Below, one piece after another: positions 27,301 through 44,074 of a stretch of 64,000 nucleotides of DNA (position 1 is the first letter of the stretch; the number at the start of each line of letters is the position of its first letter). The stretch lies in NCBI RefSeq assembly GCF_017562075.2, contig NC_054083.1, forward strand, positions 14,679,107 to 14,743,106, given 5' to 3'. The notes under the pieces were generated by a model that was given only the letters and a program-made list of their open reading frames with translations, was not told the origin of the DNA and did no database searches. The DNA comes from Anopheles merus (Eukaryota > Arthropoda > Insecta > Diptera > Culicidae). The translations under genes and the position numbers were made by a program.

Positions 27301-30300
27301 TCAACGTTCTAAGCGACACACTATTGACCGTAGATTCAAAGCCTGATGATGACTATGTTTATCTCTTGAGCATTCTTTTGAGCGTTACTAAAACGAGTAT
27401 TATTTCAGATATTTCAAATAAAACATGCACAGGGCTGTGATGTTTTGCTACACATCTGCTTTCTAAACTTAAGGTTCCAGGGGAGATTAACATTCCAAAA
27501 CGATACGGGTTTGAAGTGGTTCAGTTTGTTTATATCTTTTTAAAAAAAAGCTATATTATGTTGCTACAGAATAGAATACTGATCAAACAAACACATTGTA
27601 CTAGAAATGGCGGTACAAAATACGTCAATCAGATGGCGACGTCATTGGCATTGTTTTTGCCTGCGTTTGTACAAATATTTGTTTTTGCAGCCTACAAAGA
27701 AGCCCAATGATACCGCCCGAACAGGAGGATACTAATCGAAATAAAGCGACATTGCTGCAAAGGCCAAACTAGCAGCAAAGGGCCACAGGTGTGTGGGGCA
27801 GTAGGGAACGCGCAAAAAAGCCTTAACCAGATTACGGGCCCCGGTGTGGCCACGCAGCCAATGGTGCACATTTTAGCATTCCTTTAGCATTCACGTGATG
27901 TGCTTTGGAAAACCATACCAAGCCCTGGCAGGCGGAAATCTCACCCACACCACCGAACGCTGCTGGAACGGTGGTTAGTGGACGCGTTGATAAATAATAA
28001 TACTGTATCACTTCAGAATGCCCACAGCTGCCCTACCTTTTGGTGTGTAAATGGGGAAGAAAGAGCGGTAAGGGTACAAAAAAAAAATACAAAACGTGAC
28101 CATCCTTAAGCCAGGCGGCGTGTTGGAGTGTGGTTCAGGCCACTGTCGGCTGGGTATCGCTGCAGGAAGTGAACTGTGGCTCGGTGGCGGGACACGCACG
28201 ACCGCACCGGGAAAAGGCGGAGGCAAATCAGCAACGGTATTCAATTCCGCCGTTTCGTGCTTTATCGTTGCAACAGTAGCGCGGTTGTTTCGAGATTGTG
28301 TTAATAAAGGTTGCGGTTTGTTGTATAGGGGGATGTTTCCTAGCCGGTGTCAAAAGCCTTGAAAGTGGTAGGGGTGCAGGATGCTCGAAAGAAGCTGAGG
28401 GCACACGAAGAGATCATCGCTCTAGCGCTTGTAACAAAGCACAAGCTGGCAGCCTGTCTGTTTGATCAGTACACACGCCCTCGCTGGTCTATTGGTTTGC
28501 AGAATATTGTGAAGGAAATAGTGTTCGAGATAAGCAACACACCTTCCATCAGAACCTGGGTGACTATTCGATTGATTAGAAGGTCATAACTCAGCCCATC
28601 GTTCCGGATTGCAACCCGGACGCGGAAGAATCTGAAATATATTTTGCGCAACTTCTGACCATTTCAAGCTGATCTGCGATTGGTTGTTGACGAAGCCTCC
28701 ACGCTATTGAGTTTTGATTTGACAACGTTCAAGGAAGTGCAGAAAATTCTTCGAAAAGTTTAGCATCTCGTAAAAATTTGGCGACTTGTGGCTAAAATTT
28801 GCATTTTATAGCGCTTGATAGGAGATGAACACGTCCTGCCCTCTACCCACCCATCCGACAGCTCATTTCAATTAGCGATCGATGGGAATCCGATGCAAAA
28901 GATGAAACCGGTTTTTCCACGAATGCTTCATTTGCATCGAACAGAGCAGGCTTACTTTAATCCAACCAGAATGTCATCTCCATCGAACCCGGGTCTCTGA
29001 CATTTTAGCTAAAGCACACACACGCTGCGGTTTCGATTCTAATACGTGGCTGAGATGCGGGAACACCTCATGAATGCTAGAAATGTAGCTGCCAAATTCC
29101 AGCTATTCTTGAGGTGCATTTGCAGCGCAAGTTACGGCGTGAGCGAGGCATCGAGGGTTTGTGGCATGGTATAATACAAAATGACTGCCAACTCCCATGG
29201 AGCATGCAAAAACACGACACCGAGTACTCAGTCAGTAACGGTCGGGCAGGGCAGCCTTTAATAACCCATTACAGTTGTTGTTGGCTGCTAATACGGCGCA
29301 ACACTGCACTGCACTGGAAACAGAATTGTGCACGAGCTCGATGAGTGAACGGCACATGTTTTCGATACACACAAACCGGATGCTTGACAACTTTACGTTC
29401 CATCAACCAACAATCTGAACCAATTACTCGGCAGGGCAATACTACTCATCGAGGCTAAGTGCATTTAATTCGAGTACTGTAAGGTTGCTAGCTACAAATG
29501 GGTTTATATCGTTGCTCAATTTTTGTTTGTCCAGTACACATTTAGAGTTGCTTAAGAGGAGTAAATGATGTTTGATATTATGTCTAATGGGAAAAACAAA
29601 TGTTCACAAATTGCGTTAATTTCCGAACGTGCAAAACAGGGGTGCAGACTTTCTGCACCTTCGAAAGAGTTGCTTACACTATACGCCATCGTTTCGTCAT
29701 GTGCATGTATGTGGTGATGACGGTGCTATAATCAAACTGCAATTAATTTCATAGTTCACCTACATACAGCAACATTGTATGTAACAATGGCTTGCTTGTT
29801 AGCACAATACCATTGGCAGACACTGGCCACGATTACTATCACCACTTTATTGGTAAAATGTGTTACACTAAAAAAAACTCAAATAGAGCACGATTACTTT
29901 CACTCGTTTTGTTTTGCCAACTTTGTTCCATTTCACAATAATAGAAGGATTAGGTAGTTTTTTTTTCTTTTCTGAATTATTTCAACTTTGCTCGTGTCCC
30001 GTTGGTTTGGAGTAGAGATAAATACGTCCTCGGACGTCAAGGCAAACCGAGCGGAAGTGGCCGGATGTTGTATGGATCAAGAACTGTAAGCTCTCAATAA
30101 ACGATTCGTCGCAACGTTGAGAAGAGAAGGAGCGGTTTGATTGACAAGCAGTAAAAAAAATCCGCCAACACAAATTTGTTGCCCCGCTGCTTGACTTATC
30201 AATCGTCAAGCCGCCCCGGAGATAAAACTGCCCACACTCTGGTAGAAAATCGGTCTCAGATCCTGATATCACCCCGCGGCGGCATTGGCCAGTATAGAGC

Positions 30301-33300
30301 GTTTAGAAGCAAAAAAAAAATCATAACCAATCCTCTCACCGCCGGAACCAATCGCCGGAAGACCTTCTTCACGGTCAAAACTAGTTGAAAGTGTGGGATG
30401 TGAAAACGGGGGAGACGAAGATGGAGCACAATTTGTTTGAAAAAGAAAAGACCAAAGTCAAACAACAGATTGTTTGACTGCGCGATCGGGAATAGTAGCA
30501 GCAATTTCCATGAAACGCGTACCAATCGACTGCATACAAATGTGTGTACGCCCCCGGACTCTATAAGGTGTGTGTGTCTAGATGGGTGGGTGAAGGGTGT
30601 AAATGCACACCGAACGTGGAATCAATAATTAGCTAATTGGATAATAATTGGGCCTGACCGTGTGTGAAGTGCGCTCGCTGTGCTGCATGTACACGTACCG
30701 AACAACCCATTCCAACTTCACTGTTAGCCGAATGTACGAAAGCTGCACGAAACTGTTGAAGAGCTAGTTACACCCGGTGTGCCGATGCTAGGGCGTATCG
30801 GCAGATTTTCAATTTCATTTGCAGCCTAGAGTTTCAAAGATCTCTTGCGAAGTCGGACGCACATATCCTGCTCAATTCTCGCATTGCACGACGACGTTGA
30901 TTGGCGCTGTAAGTTCAACTGCAACAAAATGTCTAGATGCTTATCGGCCGTGTGTACGCAAGTGTGTTGCCCTTGGGAGAAATATTGTGATTGATGGCTC
31001 TTGGACACATGGTGTGGCTTGAGTCGGGCGGGCAATGAGTGCACTGATTGGTTGAAACGCGTGCTATGTACAAAAAAAAATACTCAACCTCAACAGAAGA
31101 TATATGAAATATCATTCATTTCCATCATCATCTGCGTCCGCTCCCGTGTGCAGGCTCCGTTTCCCGTTGAATGGCACGATGCTTGTCGAAAGGTAAAAAG
31201 TGGTGGGTGGATAATTTATTTGGGACTTCCCGATGTTCAGAAGCTCAGTGCTGCACGCCTATTTAGCAGTGCGCCAATTTGATACACATTCTTGTGTATC
31301 TTTGCATATATTCGCAGGACGCATTTTGCGTGGACGTGGACGAGCAACTTGTACACTCAGTATGACACCGGAGTTTATGTCAATAGCCGTAAAACATGAC
31401 GGCAAAACGCATATATGTACGCCATAACCATTTAGACGTCCATAGTCATGCCCGGGGATTGATCGAATGAATAACATGACAAAACAAAACACGCATATAA
31501 AAGAAGAACCTTATAATCACTTTAAATTCGAGAGTATTCGGTTGGTTGGGTTGCGGTCACAAATTGTTGGCGACCAGAACCGTCCCAGCCTGGCTGCCCA
31601 GGTGAATACTCCAGGAAGCAGAGCTAAACCTGACCGAGGAACGAGCGGTAGGGAGTGAATCCATTTTTGTGCCATGCATGCTTGCAACTGCCCGATCGGA
31701 TTGTATTTATGGTTCGAGTGCATGCAACAGATTATGGTTGCACATTCCCTTTTAGTTGCAGTTATCAGATCGTTAGCTACATGTTGGAGTTTGAGAACCA
31801 CTGAATGGAATGACCCGTTCTATTTATTAATGTATACATTTGTGTGTGTATGTGTGTGTGTGTTTGTTTTTGCTCTGTTACTGCTACTAATAAGCGCTCC
31901 GATTGGGTTCTAACCGTTGCATGTTAAATTTGGTGCTCCTGATAGAATCGCGCTGCACTAGACAAGAGCACCGAGAGTATCCAGGGCGTATCAGGGTGTA
32001 ATTGAAAGCGACAAGACCCGCGATACAGAAATGATCTGCCATGGACACTGGGTAGGAAGGCAGGGGAATAGCACTACTAGCTCGCCGTCTACACACAGGA
32101 GGGATAGTTCAGTGCACGTTTCCGCCACGACGTCCGCGTGTGTCACGCTCCCGGTTCGCGCGCGTATCGACGCAGTTTGCAGTTCACGTGTCCGGACGTG
32201 TTCGAGCGTTCCCGTGTACTTTTCCACACTTTCACCGACCGTGGGGCGGAAGGTGGAGTTTGGACAGTGATATGACGTGCTGGGTGGGAGGGCATGTTGC
32301 GGAAAGTGTTTGCGGGTGGCTGTTTGGTTGTTCGGTCAATATTGATTTGCGGGACTCTCGTGTGGGGTTTCCGTTTCGAAGGGCAGGGATCCGCGGCGGT
32401 AAATGGTGAACCCTCTTCAGGTGTGTGCAATTAACGATGCACCGAATGGGCGGGCGAGCAAGCGCGTTATTTTCATAGGTTGTTTTTCACCATTCTGGCG
32501 ATGCAGCGTGCTGCACACCTGACCCGGGCTTCGAGCGAAACCCTGCGAGAGTGTCGCGTAAACGGACGGTTCAAAGTCGAATGGCGGAACTCGGTGTCGG
32601 TTTTAGGTTTTGTGTGTTCCATTTCCGGTATTTAGAGGGGTAGGGGTGAATACATTTGGATGTTTGTAGCCTTTCGTTGTGTTGCGGTAAATTAACACAC
32701 TCAAAAAATCATTGTGTATGTACCATCACTCGATGATTTGACAGAAGGTATCGAGTATTAGGTTACTTAAATGGGCAAAATGGACATGGGGCTTAACGTG
32801 CAAAAAGTAAGGCGTAGATGGGCTAATAGAATTGAGTAATTGTCTATTGCTATTTTTTTTCGTACAAGCGGCTTTTGTTCAATTGTCATTGTCGCAGAAA
32901 TATTAATGAACAGGGCTGAAGAAAGTAAGCAAAAAGTGAAATTAAATTTAACAAGGAAATGATTGTCTTTCGCTAATTTTGGGTTTTGTTGGTTGGGAAA
33001 TTTCCGATCGATTTCATAACGTTTCGTCGTTAATAAATCGTGGGAAATACCATCCAAATTTCCTGCGTTTTTAATCACCCTCTCGGATGATGTAGATAAA
33101 AATACGTTCAGACAGGCGATAAATGAGCGGCAGGTTTAAACAAAAGACGTCATACTACAGCTGTTCCTCAGCTGATGTTGTGCAAAGATTACTAGCACTC
33201 TAACTTGTTTTTGTATTTCTAGCAATTGGCGCAGCAGAGGTTATCGCTGAATGCTCCCCAATTTGTAACGAGTTTGTAGATGCTCAACAACGACGACAAC

Positions 33301-35347
33301 AAAAACATTACTGTTTATAGCAAGCGTCATGAAGAATTAAGTGACTATGGGGTCCTGTGCAAAAACTATCGTTCTCATCTACAAAGCAAATGTTACTAAA
33401 ACTAAAAAAATAAAACAAGCAATTAGTGCTCTGGAGAGCAGCACTGAGCTTGTAATACAAGTTCTAAGCGTATCTTGTCGTCTGTGCATATAAACACACA
33501 CACGTACAGTCCCCCGGACACTATCTTGCTCGATCAGGAGGTTTTTGCGCATTGGCAAAGTTGCCAGTTTTGATCGTGTACTAGCACGACTACTTCATTT
33601 GTTTTTTTCTGTCTTTCTTTCTGTCTTTGATAAAACGCATTCCTTGTCGTACGACGTCTCCGGGTGTCTGGTATATTAGTGGTAGACGGGGCTGTTTTAT
33701 CTATTGTCGAATCGGTGCAAGCTCCATGTTTCCTGACGCTCGCAAAATGTTTGTAGTGCTTGAAACAAGATAGAGCCTTTACATTACAGTTTCGCTGACA
33801 TACGTTGAGCTTTTCTATCACAACGTCGTGACAGGACGATTGAAATTTGAGAGGAACAAACAGGCTCGCTTGATACACGATGTACACCGCCGTCTAGCAG
33901 TGTGATTGATAAGCGAGCGATGGTAATTACCGAACCCCGTTGTGTCATCAAACATACCCAAGGTGCGTGTCTGCGATCGTATCCTGTAACGCGCTGATTG
34001 TTAAAGTTTATCGTCCATTGTCGCATCCCAGATAGATATCATAGTAGGATAGATATGAACATACTCACACAGCGTTAAAGAAATTTAATTTGAATCATTT
34101 GTAGCTCTAAACATTTCATTTCTTTGCCTTCGGCGTTAACTCAAGTCGCACCCATGCAGCCCGATGTAAGCACACCTGTTTGAAAATACTCTAAAGTGTA
34201 ATTAATAACATGAAACGACGAAGTAAGAAGACCTTGAATCTGCCACCGTCCGGTTGTCTTGTCTTTTTTCATTCGATTCCGTTCTGCGTCGCTGCCCATG
34301 ATGTGTAGCAGTCCTTTCTGCATTGCTGCTGCTACCTACAGACATCAAGGCTGTCTTTACGTGTTTGGTTTCCCAAAACCCTTCCAGTGAACGAGCATCC
34401 ATGAGGTGGAGGAGTCCCCTAGGGCTGGCACTAGTACTATTACTACTCGTCAAGGGGAGACGGCAGTTAATTTCATTTGCTGGTTGGTGCACTTTCGTTT
34501 GCACTATTTTTTCTTCGTCGTGTTTCGTTTTCTTTCGTTGTCCTTCTTCTGCTGCATCCCGCATGCAGAGAGATGCAAGCGGTGGGGCAGGAGGTGGCTG
34601 GCCAGGGGATCTGTGCCGGTTCCTTTTATGTATGGCGCTGCTGTGCGTGCTTCCGAACTGGCGTGACTTGCCCTTAAATGCATGCTACTCGCCTGTATTG
34701 TGGGTTTTGAGATTGCAGCAGACCAATTAGGCCTTTCGTGTAGAGAGAAAGAGAGGGAAAAAACAAAGCACACACACAAATCGAGGTCATTTCAATGGTT
34801 GAGCCCTAGTAAAAGCTGCCATGTTTGCAATTTTCGTTTGATTTTTGCTAGAGTAAAAAGAAAAATATCATCATTGGCAGCACCAAACAACAATAAACAA
34901 TCGTTTGTTGATATTGTTTATTTCGTTTCAAAACAGTGTCTCAATTTACCTATTTACATGTCGAAACAAGACACTCGTCAGCATCGAGGAAATGGACTTT
35001 AGCAATCACACTAAAACATACACACATACGTGGTCAAACGAGCCGTAATTTAAAGCCCACTGCAAGATCGATATATTATTTCGTCCTTGCCTAACCTTGC
35101 CTATTGATCCCCGTGCGGTTTAGATCGGCCGTGCCTGCCTCGGCACTGTCCATAATTGCATAATGTTCGACCGCTGTGCGAGGGGGTGGTTGGCGAGTGC
35201 CCACCGTCCCGATCCGTAGCGATTGGTGGCTATAAGTGCTCGCCGGTGAGCGTCCAAACTATTATTAATTTTCTTTCCACCATGCACCAAGCCAAACCCA
35301 CCCATCTACTAGGCGCGTGGGGTTGGTTTCTCTATCAAAACGACTAG
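15399..35347. other. Intronic stretch, no gene recognised
   Basis: No open frame here shows a recognisable family. Isolated strong acceptor-like sequences are present, for example CTCTCTCTCCCTATCTTTTGCAG ending at 21581 and TTTTTGCAG ending near 27691, without a matching downstream donor and reading frame. A 161-codon ATG-initiated frame at 26501-26986 runs into a TTAG/GTAAGC donor-like site, but splicing to 41669 would be out of frame and would stop within a few codons. Short GAT, GGT and CGT trinucleotide runs occur. Confidence 0.4.
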
Positions 35348-35364
35348 ACACACTCACACACACA

Positions 35365-35448
<84 letters not shown>

Positions 35449-35464
35449 TACACTCACACACACT
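35348..35464. repeat. (CA)n microsatellite
   Basis: Almost pure CA dinucleotides with a few TCA and TACA interruptions. It is complementary in sense to the (TG)n tract at 10095-10412 of the same intron, so the two could pair in the unspliced RNA. Confidence 0.97.
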
Positions 35465-39896
<4,432 letters not shown>

Positions 39897-40098
39897 GCGC
39901 TGTTTGTTTGAGGCAACAAACATTCTTGTCGAGAGCGCACAGTGTGGACAACGGTAGCAGAAGGGTCGGCCCCCAGCATTCCTCCACCTGCCTGCTTCCA
40001 TGTGCGGTTCCTTTCCCTTTTTTCCGTAGGCTTTTTCAAAATGCAATGTGCCGACCGACCGACCGCCAACGCGAACCGCGACTAGGCGCGCACTGCTC

Positions 40099-40546
40099 AG
40101 TGTCGTTTCGAACGACAGCGTGAGGTGGTGCGTTTCACGAATTCTCATCGCCGCGGACGATAGACCGTTTGATACGTAACACCAGACCACACTTATGGTG
40201 CGGTGTGACAAGCGAGATTAGAGTGCAGCCGAGAGTTGCGTGTGTCTCTGGAATGTTTTTTTTCGTTTAAGAAGAAGTGCAGTTCCGTTCCCGTTGTTTT
40301 GGTGCTTTTTCCCTTGATTAGTGCAACTAAAACCGGCAGTGAAGAAGCACTTGTGCACGTTCTGAACAGTTTGCTTTTGCGTTCCCAAACACGTGGAGAG
40401 AAAGAGAGAGTGTGTGTGTGTGGTGTGACGTGCAACGCGACCGGAACCAATTTACGTGTCGATACTGATCAGTTTAGCCAGCCAGCGGGAGGAAGTGTCA
40501 CCGCGGTGACCGGTCGAAATTGTGTCGATCACCCACATCCCTGCAG
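40099..40546 (+). other. Tent5: Candidate alternative first exon (5' UTR)
   Basis: The left edge is a TCAGT initiator-like pentamer at 40097-40101 with A at 40099. The right edge is CTGCAG followed by GTATAA at 40547, a usable splice donor. No ATG occurs from 40256 to 40621. Two tiny upstream open frames precede that: eight codons from 40195 and five from 40253. Spliced to 41669, the first in-frame ATG would be 41711, whose context (A at -3, G at +4) is strong, giving the 611-residue protein. No TATA box or clear downstream promoter element was found. The sequence before CTGCAG is moderately pyrimidine-rich, so an acceptor role is an alternative. Confidence 0.35.
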
Positions 40547-41668
40547 GTATAACCATCGCTTTTTAGTGCATAGTTTGAAAAATTCCCTTCATTTGTGGTG
40601 TTTGGTTCGTGGGGGACTGTTGATGCGAAAGCCGCAAAAAATGCTTCCCAAAGGGAAGGGGGTGAACAATTACGCGTAGTGAGTGTAATTGAATGTGAAG
40701 AGTTGCGAAGGAGACGGGCAGTGACGACGACGGATGAGTTGGGAAATTAGTAGGTAATAGGGGATGAAATTTGAAAGAATGGACCATTTGGTCTTCTAGT
40801 GACGTCGATAAAAACCGTCTATGTGTGAGTGTGTAACTAAGCATAAGCAAATGAATGAAAAGGGTTACTTTGGACGCACGGTCTCTCCTCCCCTCTTATG
40901 TCACTGAGCAACCAATTGAATTACAAAGCCTGGTTGGCCCACACAAGCTTCCTTTTGCCCCGTTGTTTACCGGTAGCAAAGGGCAAATGATAAGCGACGT
41001 GTGTGTAGAGTGTGCTGTTCTGTGCCTGCTTAGTAGCGGCGTGTGTGTTTCTACGATCTGACGACCCTCTCGCCGGTTGTGTGCGAAACGTGTCTTGCGG
41101 ACGTCATGCCTACGAAATTACCGGAAGGAACCGACCGATAAAGTAGTTAGGTGTGTGTTCGTGTGCGGCTCATATATGATCGCGACCTATTAGTGACGTG
41201 TCTGTGACCAGTAACATTTGTCACTAAATCGGTGCACTATGGCTTCAACGGAATACGCTTCGTTTGTTTGTGTGGAGCGCTGCAATGTTGTAGCATGCTG
41301 TTGGGTCCCCTCCGTTGCTGCTTGAGTGATTCGACGCAATGTAACACAGAGATTCGTTTAGTGAGTTAATTGAGACACGATAAATACATGCCAGTGGCAT
41401 TTTTCTTCCGCTATTACAACGTGCTGCTGCTGCTGCTGCTAAGTGTGGTTACACCTAACTCCAGATGATTTGGTTTTTCGCCCTACCGCTAATGTGGCGC
41501 AATTTTTAGAGTGAATTTTTTTTGGGTTTTTTTTATGTTTTGAGAAGCAAATTGTGTTTAAATAGCTTCTGGATGAGCTTTTGATGCTTTTTCGATGACT
41601 TTTAACTGAACATTCCAAGGCTAGACATTCATTAATTTCCTTCTCTCGCTTCGTTCTTTCGTTTGCAG
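40547..41668 (+). other. Intron sequence before the main TENT5 exon
   Basis: No gene recognised. The 3' end carries the pyrimidine tract and TTTGCAG acceptor of the main exon. A short GCT run lies near 41424-41442. The stretch would be intronic in both proposed transcript forms. Confidence 0.5.
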
Positions 41669-43546
41669 TGCGGAACTTTAAAAGTTCCCGACTCTTACTC
41701 CCAACGGATCATGGACAGCTATCATGTACAGACGCAGCAGAACAGTTACGGCAGCAGCTGCACGAATGGCAACACCGGCCGCCACGGCGGTGCCGCCGGA
41801 CCAACGACGACGATCTACACCAATGCACACGCCTACCCGGTGGCTTCGTTCAACTACGCCACGATGAGCTACGCGCACTCGGAGGGTGGCTCCGTGTCGC
41901 CGCCACCGTCGCCCCGCTCGAACAGCTCCATCTCGTCGGCCTACTCGTCCGCGTCGTCCACGGCCGCCTCCCTGTCGGCGGCCTCGTCCGGCTCGTCCTC
42001 GTCGTCCGCTTCGTCGTCCTCGTCCTGTATCTCGTCGGCCGGTTCGGAGACGGGCGCCTCCTACGAGCATCTAGACATCACGGCCCAGCGGTTAGCGGTG
42101 CTGTCGTTCGAGCAGGTGATGAAGCTGAACGACGTCATGAACGAGCCGGTGTCGATACACGGCCGCGGCAACTTCCCGACGCTCGAGGTGAAGTTGAAGG
42201 ATCTGGTCAACATTGTGCGCGAGAAGCTCGAGGCGGACGTCGTCGCCGGTGGTGCCGGCATGACGGTAAAGGACATCCGTCTGAACGGTGGCGCAGCTAG
42301 TCATGTGTTGGCGTCCGAGCCGCAGCCATACAACGATCTCGATCTGATTTTCGCCGTCGACTTCAGCACCAGCCGGAGCTATGATCGCGTCAAGTCGGCC
42401 GTGCTGTCCTCGCTGCTCGACCTGATGCCGGAGGGCGTCGTCAAGCGCAAGATCACGCAGTGCTCGCTGAAGGAGGCGTACGTCGGCAAGATGGTGAAGG
42501 TGAACAGTGACGGCGACCGCTGGAGTCTCATCTCGCTCGGCAACTCGCCCGGCCACAAGAACGTGGAGCTGAAGTTTGTCGACACGATGCGCCGGCAGTT
42601 CGAGTTCAGCGTCGACTCGTTCCAGATCGTGCTCGACTCGCTGCTGCTGTTCTACGACTGTGCCGAGATGCCGATGATCACGGAAAACTTCTACCCGACG
42701 GTGGTGGGTGAGTCGGTGTACGGCGACTTTCAGGAGGCGCTGTACCATCTGCAGAAGAAGCTGATCTCGACGCGCCAGCCGGAGGAGATCCGTGGCGGCG
42801 GGCTGCTCAAGTACTGTAACCTGCTGGTGCGCAACTACGTCCCGGTGGACCCGCAGCGCATCAAGACGCTCGAGCGGTACATGTGCTCGCGGTTCTTCAT
42901 CGACTTCCCGGACATTGGCCAGCAGCGCAGCAAGCTGGAGTCGTACTTGAAGAACCACTTCTTCGATGAGGGCGAGGAGCACCTGCAGCACCAGTACCTG
43001 ATGCATTTATTCGAGGTCGTCGAGCAGTCGACCGTATGTCTGATGGGACACGAGCGCCGCCAGACGCTCATGCTGATCGATTCCCTTGCCATGGAGATCT
43101 TTTACCGCGATCAGCAGCAGCAGCATCAGCAGCAACAGCAGCAACAGCAGTCATCGGCCACCCACACTCAGCAGCAGCAGCAGCAGCAACAGCACACCAC
43201 GCTTCAGCTGCAGACGCAAATGTCCCATCTGTCGCTGTCTCCGCAGCAGCTCTCCCCCCAGTCGCCCACACTGATGGCCCATTCGCCCAACCACCATCAG
43301 CACCAGGCGCAAACACAGCAGCAGCAGTCGCAGCAAACATCTCCACAGTGTGCGACGTCGGCACAGCAAGTACAACAGTCCCAGCAGTCGCAGCAGCAAC
43401 AGACGCAACAACAGACGACTGCGATCGCCCAGACCCAGGCCATTGCACTGGCACCGCAACCGGGACTGCTGTATGCGAACGGTATCTACTACGCTCCGCT
43501 CATTCCCTACACCCAGTGCACGTGTAACAGCTGGATAACGACGTGA
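41669..43546 (+). CDS. Tent5: TENT5/FAM46 non-canonical poly(A) polymerase, main exon
   Basis: TENT5 proteins are cytoplasmic nucleotidyltransferases that add adenosines to mRNA 3' ends, often mRNAs of secreted proteins, and stabilise them. Numbering from ATG 41711 (611 residues): 1-118 is low complexity with a Ser-rich run at about 61-116; the family core spans about 119-465. The nucleotidyltransferase signature is clear: GGAASHVL from residue 193, then NDLDLIF with the metal-binding Asp pair at 209 and 211. Family blocks such as SLGNSPGHKNVELKFVD and RRQFEFSVDSFQIVLDSLL follow. Residues 468 to about 580 are Gln-rich, then a Tyr/Cys-containing end stops at TGA 43544-43546. The frame is open to the acceptor at 41668, allowing the longer N-terminus from 1454. 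The ATG at 41711 has a strong context. The core is a single intronless exon with high GC at third positions. Family identity is firm; target mRNAs are unknown. Confidence 0.95.
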   Translation, partial: CGTLKVPDSYSQRIMDSYHVQTQQNSYGSSCTNGNTGRHGGAAGPTTTIYTNAHAYPVASFNYATMSYAHSEGGSVSPPPSPRSNSSISSAYSSASSTAASLSAASSGSSSSSASSSSSCISSAGSETGASYEHLDITAQRLAVLSFEQVMKLNDVMNEPVSIHGRGNFPTLEVKLKDLVNIVREKLEADVVAGGAGMTVKDIRLNGGAASHVLASEPQPYNDLDLIFAVDFSTSRSYDRVKSAVLSSLLDLMPEGVVKRKITQCSLKEAYVGKMVKVNSDGDRWSLISLGNSPGHKNVELKFVDTMRRQFEFSVDSFQIVLDSLLLFYDCAEMPMITENFYPTVVGESVYGDFQEALYHLQKKLISTRQPEEIRGGGLLKYCNLLVRNYVPVDPQRIKTLERYMCSRFFIDFPDIGQQRSKLESYLKNHFFDEGEEHLQHQYLMHLFEVVEQSTVCLMGHERRQTLMLIDSLAMEIFYRDQQQQHQQQQQQQQSSATHTQQQQQQQQHTTLQLQTQMSHLSLSPQQLSPQSPTLMAHSPNHHQHQAQTQQQQSQQTSPQCATSAQQVQQSQQSQQQQTQQQTTAIAQTQAIALAPQPGLLYANGIYYAPLIPYTQCTCNSWITT

Positions 43547-44074
43547 TTAGTGAGCCCGCTGCCGGCGGTGGCAGGCCACAGTAGTAGCATCATCAACATT
43601 GCAGGCACCGACCTTTCGCCGGAATTAACCGTCGAAACATCACCATCCACACCACCAACATCATCATCATCGTTATCATCATCATCCTATCTTCCCGGTC
43701 CGTCACAGTCCCCAGCGCTACTATTTTCACCCTCAACAAGCGCAACGATCACACAGGAGTGTCCTTTCGCCGCCGGCTGCACGCTCGGGAGTCGCCTCTC
43801 GGCGCCCTACTTCTCATCGCCGGCTTGCCTAGCAAGTGATGCGGCACGAGGATCCGGCAGACAGCAGCAACAGCCCATCACAACCGCCACCCTTTCGATT
43901 GTTCCGGTGGATTTGCAGTCATCGTCTCTGTCACCAGCCTCACCAACGGCATCGTTGTCATCGTCGTCCCCGTCATCGCACCCATCGTACGTGTACGCTG
44001 TCCCCGGCGATCACTGCTACTACTACTATCCCTGTCAACCAGAACTTCTGCTAGAGGATGGTTCCGAGCGATGA
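43547..44074 (+). CDS. Tent5: In-frame C-terminal extension, candidate stop-codon readthrough
   Basis: Immediately after the TGA at 43544-43546 the same frame is open for 175 codons, to a second TGA at 44072-44074. The product is Ser/Pro/Thr-rich, has a Gln run, and ends in a Tyr-rich segment (YVYAVPGDHCYYYYPC) that recalls the Tyr/Pro/Cys character of the main C-terminus. Serine runs use TCA, TCG and TCC interchangeably, as expected for selection on protein rather than on a DNA repeat. Readthrough would give about 787 residues (short start) or 813 (long start). Readthrough is well documented in Drosophila and Anopheles, most often at TGA; here the next base is T rather than the leakier C. 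Alternatives are ordinary 3' UTR, a recently gained stop, or an assembly error. Confidence 0.5.
   Translation, partial: LVSPLPAVAGHSSSIINIAGTDLSPELTVETSPSTPPTSSSSLSSSSYLPGPSQSPALLFSPSTSATITQECPFAAGCTLGSRLSAPYFSSPACLASDAARGSGRQQQQPITTATLSIVPVDLQSSSLSPASPTASLSSSSPSSHPSYVYAVPGDHCYYYYPCQPELLLEDGSER

Noticed and set aside
41668..42300. 210-codon frame in another + frame
   Set aside because: It overlaps the TENT5 coding exon, is Arg-rich as shifted GC-rich frames are, and has no family resemblance.
42092..43006. 304-codon frame on the minus strand
   Set aside because: It lies entirely antisense to the TENT5 core and follows from its GC-rich third positions; it has no recognisable domain.
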